This document shows, piece by piece, positions 41,201-43,515 of a DNA stretch of 43,515 nucleotides. Origin of the DNA: Cyanophora paradoxa (Eukaryota > Glaucocystophyceae > Cyanophorales > Cyanophoraceae). The position numbers and the translations under genes were made by a program. The number at the start of each line of letters is the position of its first letter. Position 1 is the stretch's first letter. The stretch is from assembly GCA_004431415.1 (NCBI GenBank), contig QPMI01000300.1, forward strand, positions 1-43,515. Direction: 5' to 3'. The notes under the pieces were generated by a model. That model was not told where the DNA came from, did no database searches, and saw nothing but the letters and a program-made list of their open reading frames with translations.

Positions 41201-41366
41201 ATGACGACGACCGAGGCGGCCATCGTCGAGCTCCCCAAGGAGGAGAAGGCCGGCCCCGCCGGCGGCATGGGCGGTGCGCCCGCGCCAAGCCCGAGCTAGC
41301 TCTGCTACGCCACGCTACGCTAGCTGCTGACGGTGTATTTGTGCAGGCATGGGCGACATGTTCTAA
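38236..41366 (+). CDS. CPN60: Group I chaperonin Cpn60/HSP60, mitochondrial type, 18 exons
   Basis: Exons: 38236-38309, 38380-38509, 38591-38750, 38834-39009, 39081-39176, 39263-39367, 39452-39538, 39616-39705, 39769-39849, 39936-40005, 40076-40182, 40269-40335, 40392 to about 40,533, about 40,606 (or 40,579)-40668, 40734-40835, 41033-41083, 41156-41273, 41347-41366. Hallmarks: an Arg/Ala-rich presequence ([20 protein letters not shown]), [17 protein letters not shown], the ATP-site [22 protein letters not shown], and a Gly-Met tail ending MGGMGDMF. About 560 residues, normal length, no frame break. It forms the ATP-driven ring folding imported proteins in the mitochondrial matrix. The tail and presequence favour mitochondrion over plastid. 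Introns after 39,705 and 41,083 start with GC, the rest with GT. Confidence 0.93.
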
Positions 41367-42306
41367 GTATCAGCGACCCGCGCCGCACGCGCCCGGCCGG
41401 CCTCTCGGCCGGCGTCCCCTAGCCCTTCCCCCCGCCCCCTTCGCCGCGCCCCCTTCCCCCGCGGACCCTCCCGCCCCGCCCCAATTAAGCTTCCCGCCGC
41501 CCTTTCAATAGGCCTTGAGCTTTACAGACAGAGCAGATTGGCAGTTCGCGTATTTTTGGCCCGCCGATGTATCAAAAATGGAGATGAGAATGACAGCCAA
41601 GCGGCCCGGAGCCGGACGGCGGGCTCGACGTCCGAACAGGCCTAGCCGCCTAGGGCGCCGGCGGCGCCGAGCGCGCCGCGGCGGCGTCCGAACAAGCCTG
41701 TCCGACCGCAATCGCAAACAGCGGCTGCGAGGCCCGGGCGCGCGCTAGCAGAGCCCTGGGGCCGCAGCAGCGGGCCTGCCAGGCTGCTAAGAGAGGCATC
41801 GCCCCGCCCCCGGCCGGTGCCGGCGCCACATCATGGCATCGAGCGGCGTGCGAGGAGAGGCCCGAGAGGGCCATGTGCATGTTGAAGGGAGAGGGCGCGC
41901 GTCAGCCTGGATCCATCGGAGCCGATTCGCAGGGCGCGGAAAGGCTCGCCGCAGCGCCGCGGCGCCAATTTGCAAGTCGACGTACGCGTCCTCGAGTTGC
42001 AAACTTGCCCCGGCCCCCTGACCAATCGCGTCGGTCCTCAACAAGCTTAGCTGCAGCAGTGCATGCGCCCCCCGCAGGCGCAGCAGAACCAGCAGGCTGG
42101 CAGCAGCAGAGCAGAACGTCAGCGGCAGAGGCCAGGAGCAAAGTTTGCAGAACCGTTGAACATGCGCGCGTCTTCGGAGCCGCAGCTGCCGCCGGACCGA
42201 ACTCCGAACAGCTGCAGCGGCGGCGCGGCTGCGCAAGCGCGCAGCTAGGCCCGGCGGTGCTCTGCAACCACGCGGGGCCATCTAAACCTGCGCCTTGAGC
42301 TTCCGG
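41367..42306. other. Intergenic, no recognisable gene
   Basis: About 940 bp. GC-rich with poly-C near the Cpn60 end and an AT-richer patch at 41,500-41,590. Open frames on both strands have the Ala/Arg-biased composition expected by chance at this GC content. It presumably holds the Cpn60 3' UTR and the promoter of the next gene. Confidence 0.4.
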
Positions 42307-43515
42307 ATGGCCGCGAGCCTGGCGGAGCTCGAGGGCCTCGCCCCGTGGCCAGCGCAGCTCGAGGACTCGCCCCTTTTCCCGGCCGCGGCCGCCCCCGAAG
42401 CAGAGGCAGCAGGAGGATTCGAACGAGAGCCGTCCGGCAGGAGCCGCGCCGCCGCCGAAACCCCGCTCGCGGCTGATTATGGGCCCGAGGGCCACGCGCA
42501 CGCGTACGCGGCCGAGGCCGACGCGGCGGCCGCGGGCGGCGCGGAGCATGCGGAGCTGAGCGTTGTTTCCGCCGCGGATCCGGAGGCCCCGGCGCTGGGC
42601 CCCTGGCCGGAGTTCGGAGACGTGCCGGGCGCGGCGGCGCTGAGCGCCGCGCCGTCCGTGGCGGCGCTCGGGCCCGAGGAAGCGCGCGCGGCGCGCTTGG
42701 AGCCGGAGGGGATCGAGCGCCTGCAGCGGGAGCTGGAGGATCTCGTGGCGGCCCGGGCGCCGCTGCCGACCAGCGACCTTCCCGTCCCGGGGCGCGAGTA
42801 CGTCCGGGCCCGGCCGCCCCGGGCCCGAGGGCTCGCCGCGCCAGCTCGAGCTTCGGGGCGCCGGCCCGCGGCCGCGCCCGCGGCCTCAGCCGTCGACGGC
42901 GCCGGCGGCCGCCGCGGGCCGCGCGCGACGGCGCCGCGCGACGCTCCCGTTCGCGGCGCCGACGCCCACGCCGCCCCCGACGCTCCTCGAGGAGGCGAGC
43001 CCCGCGCCTCCCTATCGCCCTCCTTTCCTTCCCGGGGCTGACCGCCCCCGCCCGCCCGCCCGCAGCTCCGCGCCTTCTACAAGGCCGACGAGGGCGCGTC
43101 CCCCGAGCTCTTCACGAACACCGTACCCCCCTCCCGCTTCCGCTCCTGTACCCCTCCCTCCCTCCCCGACGCCGGCCGCAGGCGCTCCTGAGGCGCGAGT
43201 CTATCCGCTTCGCTCCGCGCGTTGCCACGTGAGCACCCGCATTACGAATTCGTACCCCCCTTCCGGATCTGAGCGCACGGTACCCCCTGTGCAGGTGGAG
43301 CCTTCTCTTTCTTCGAGCGGCCGACTCCGACTGCGACGGGCGCCTCGTCTGGCGGGAGTTCCTCCCGTACGGATTGTGCGTACCCCCCTCCGTGCCCCCT
43401 ATCCCGTACCCCCGCCGATTGGGAGCCCGTACCCTGCAGGGCCGCCTACAAGGCGCTGCACAGCACGTGGGACGAGCGGCGGGCCCGCGCCGTCTGCGCG
43501 GAGGACTGGTGCCCC
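42307..43515 (+). CDS. EF-hand protein, incomplete at the right edge
   Basis: ATG at 42307 (MAASLAELEGLAPWPAQLED); a TTG twelve bases upstream is not used. A long Ala/Glu/Pro-rich first part, probably disordered, reaches about 42,790. After introns, exons read LRAFYKADEGASPELFTNT (43,065-43,122), LLRRESIRFAPRVAT (43,183-43,229) and WSLLFLRAADSDCDGRLVWR EFLPYG (43,295-43,377). The stretch D-x-D-x-D-G-x-(L)-x-x-x-E spans 43,323-43,361 and is a full EF-hand calcium loop. The last exon (YKALHSTWDERRARAVCAED) runs off the window. The rest of the domain set is unknown. Introns carry repeated CGTACCCCC words near their 5' ends. Confidence 0.6.

Noticed and set aside
41787-42549. Minus-strand frames of 164 and 215 codons upstream of the EF-hand gene
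   Set aside because: Ala/Arg/Ser-biased, no motif, and partly antisense to the N-terminus of the EF-hand gene.
1-43515. tRNA, rRNA or riboswitch genes
   Set aside because: None was recognised on either strand by eye; no claim is made without a covariance search.

Overview
The window joins two very different DNAs. Bases 1 to about 21,186 are AT-rich, densely packed and intron-poor, and carry the gene set of a polinton-like virus (PLV) or virophage-like element: a PrimPol/superfamily-3 helicase, a packaging ATPase, a major capsid protein, two minor-capsid-like proteins, a very long tail-fibre-like protein ending in a peptidase S74 chaperone, and accessory genes. Bases 21,187 to 43,515 are very GC-rich, with many short introns and typical eukaryotic nuclear genes. 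I read this as an endogenised PLV in the nuclear genome of a microbial eukaryote. High GC, frequent GC-AG introns and algal-looking genes make a haptophyte-like microalga plausible, but that is inference.

Element layout: the left edge cuts a frame-broken gene resembling the N-terminal part of polinton pPolB proteins. Then come two broken small genes, a stem-loop, and a minus-strand block (about 950-8,780): replication gene, two overlapping basic GRP-motif proteins, two unknowns, ATPase, MCP and minor capsid protein. A 29-bp divergent promoter gap at 8,782-8,810 leads to a second minor-capsid-like gene. It meets an unknown gene tail to tail, followed by a patatin-like phospholipase. From 11,327 the plus strand carries the fibre gene (about 6 kb), small virion-type genes, a tandem paralogous pair, a zinc-ribbon protein and a SpeD-like S-adenosylmethionine decarboxylase with its catalytic residues intact. 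The right end holds a second copy of the stem-loop, AT-rich repeats, and a 28-bp-arm perfect inverted repeat exactly at the change to host composition. Many element genes are broken by single-base frameshifts; the multi-exon host genes beside them mostly read cleanly, so the element appears to be a decaying resident copy.

Host layout: a beta-helix surface protein gene (+), whose first visible exon starts 60 bp from the element end; Integrator subunit 4 (INTS4, -) with CTAG-rich repeats in its introns; a 5' fragment of a CPSF73-like gene (+); a satellite of roughly 634-bp units; a leucine-rich-repeat protein (+); a small mTERF-like gene (-) divergent from an 18-exon mitochondrial-type chaperonin Cpn60/HSP60 gene (+); and the start of an EF-hand protein gene cut by the right edge.

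Exon boundaries were placed by hand from reading frame and splice sites, and family names come from recognised motifs. No database search was possible.
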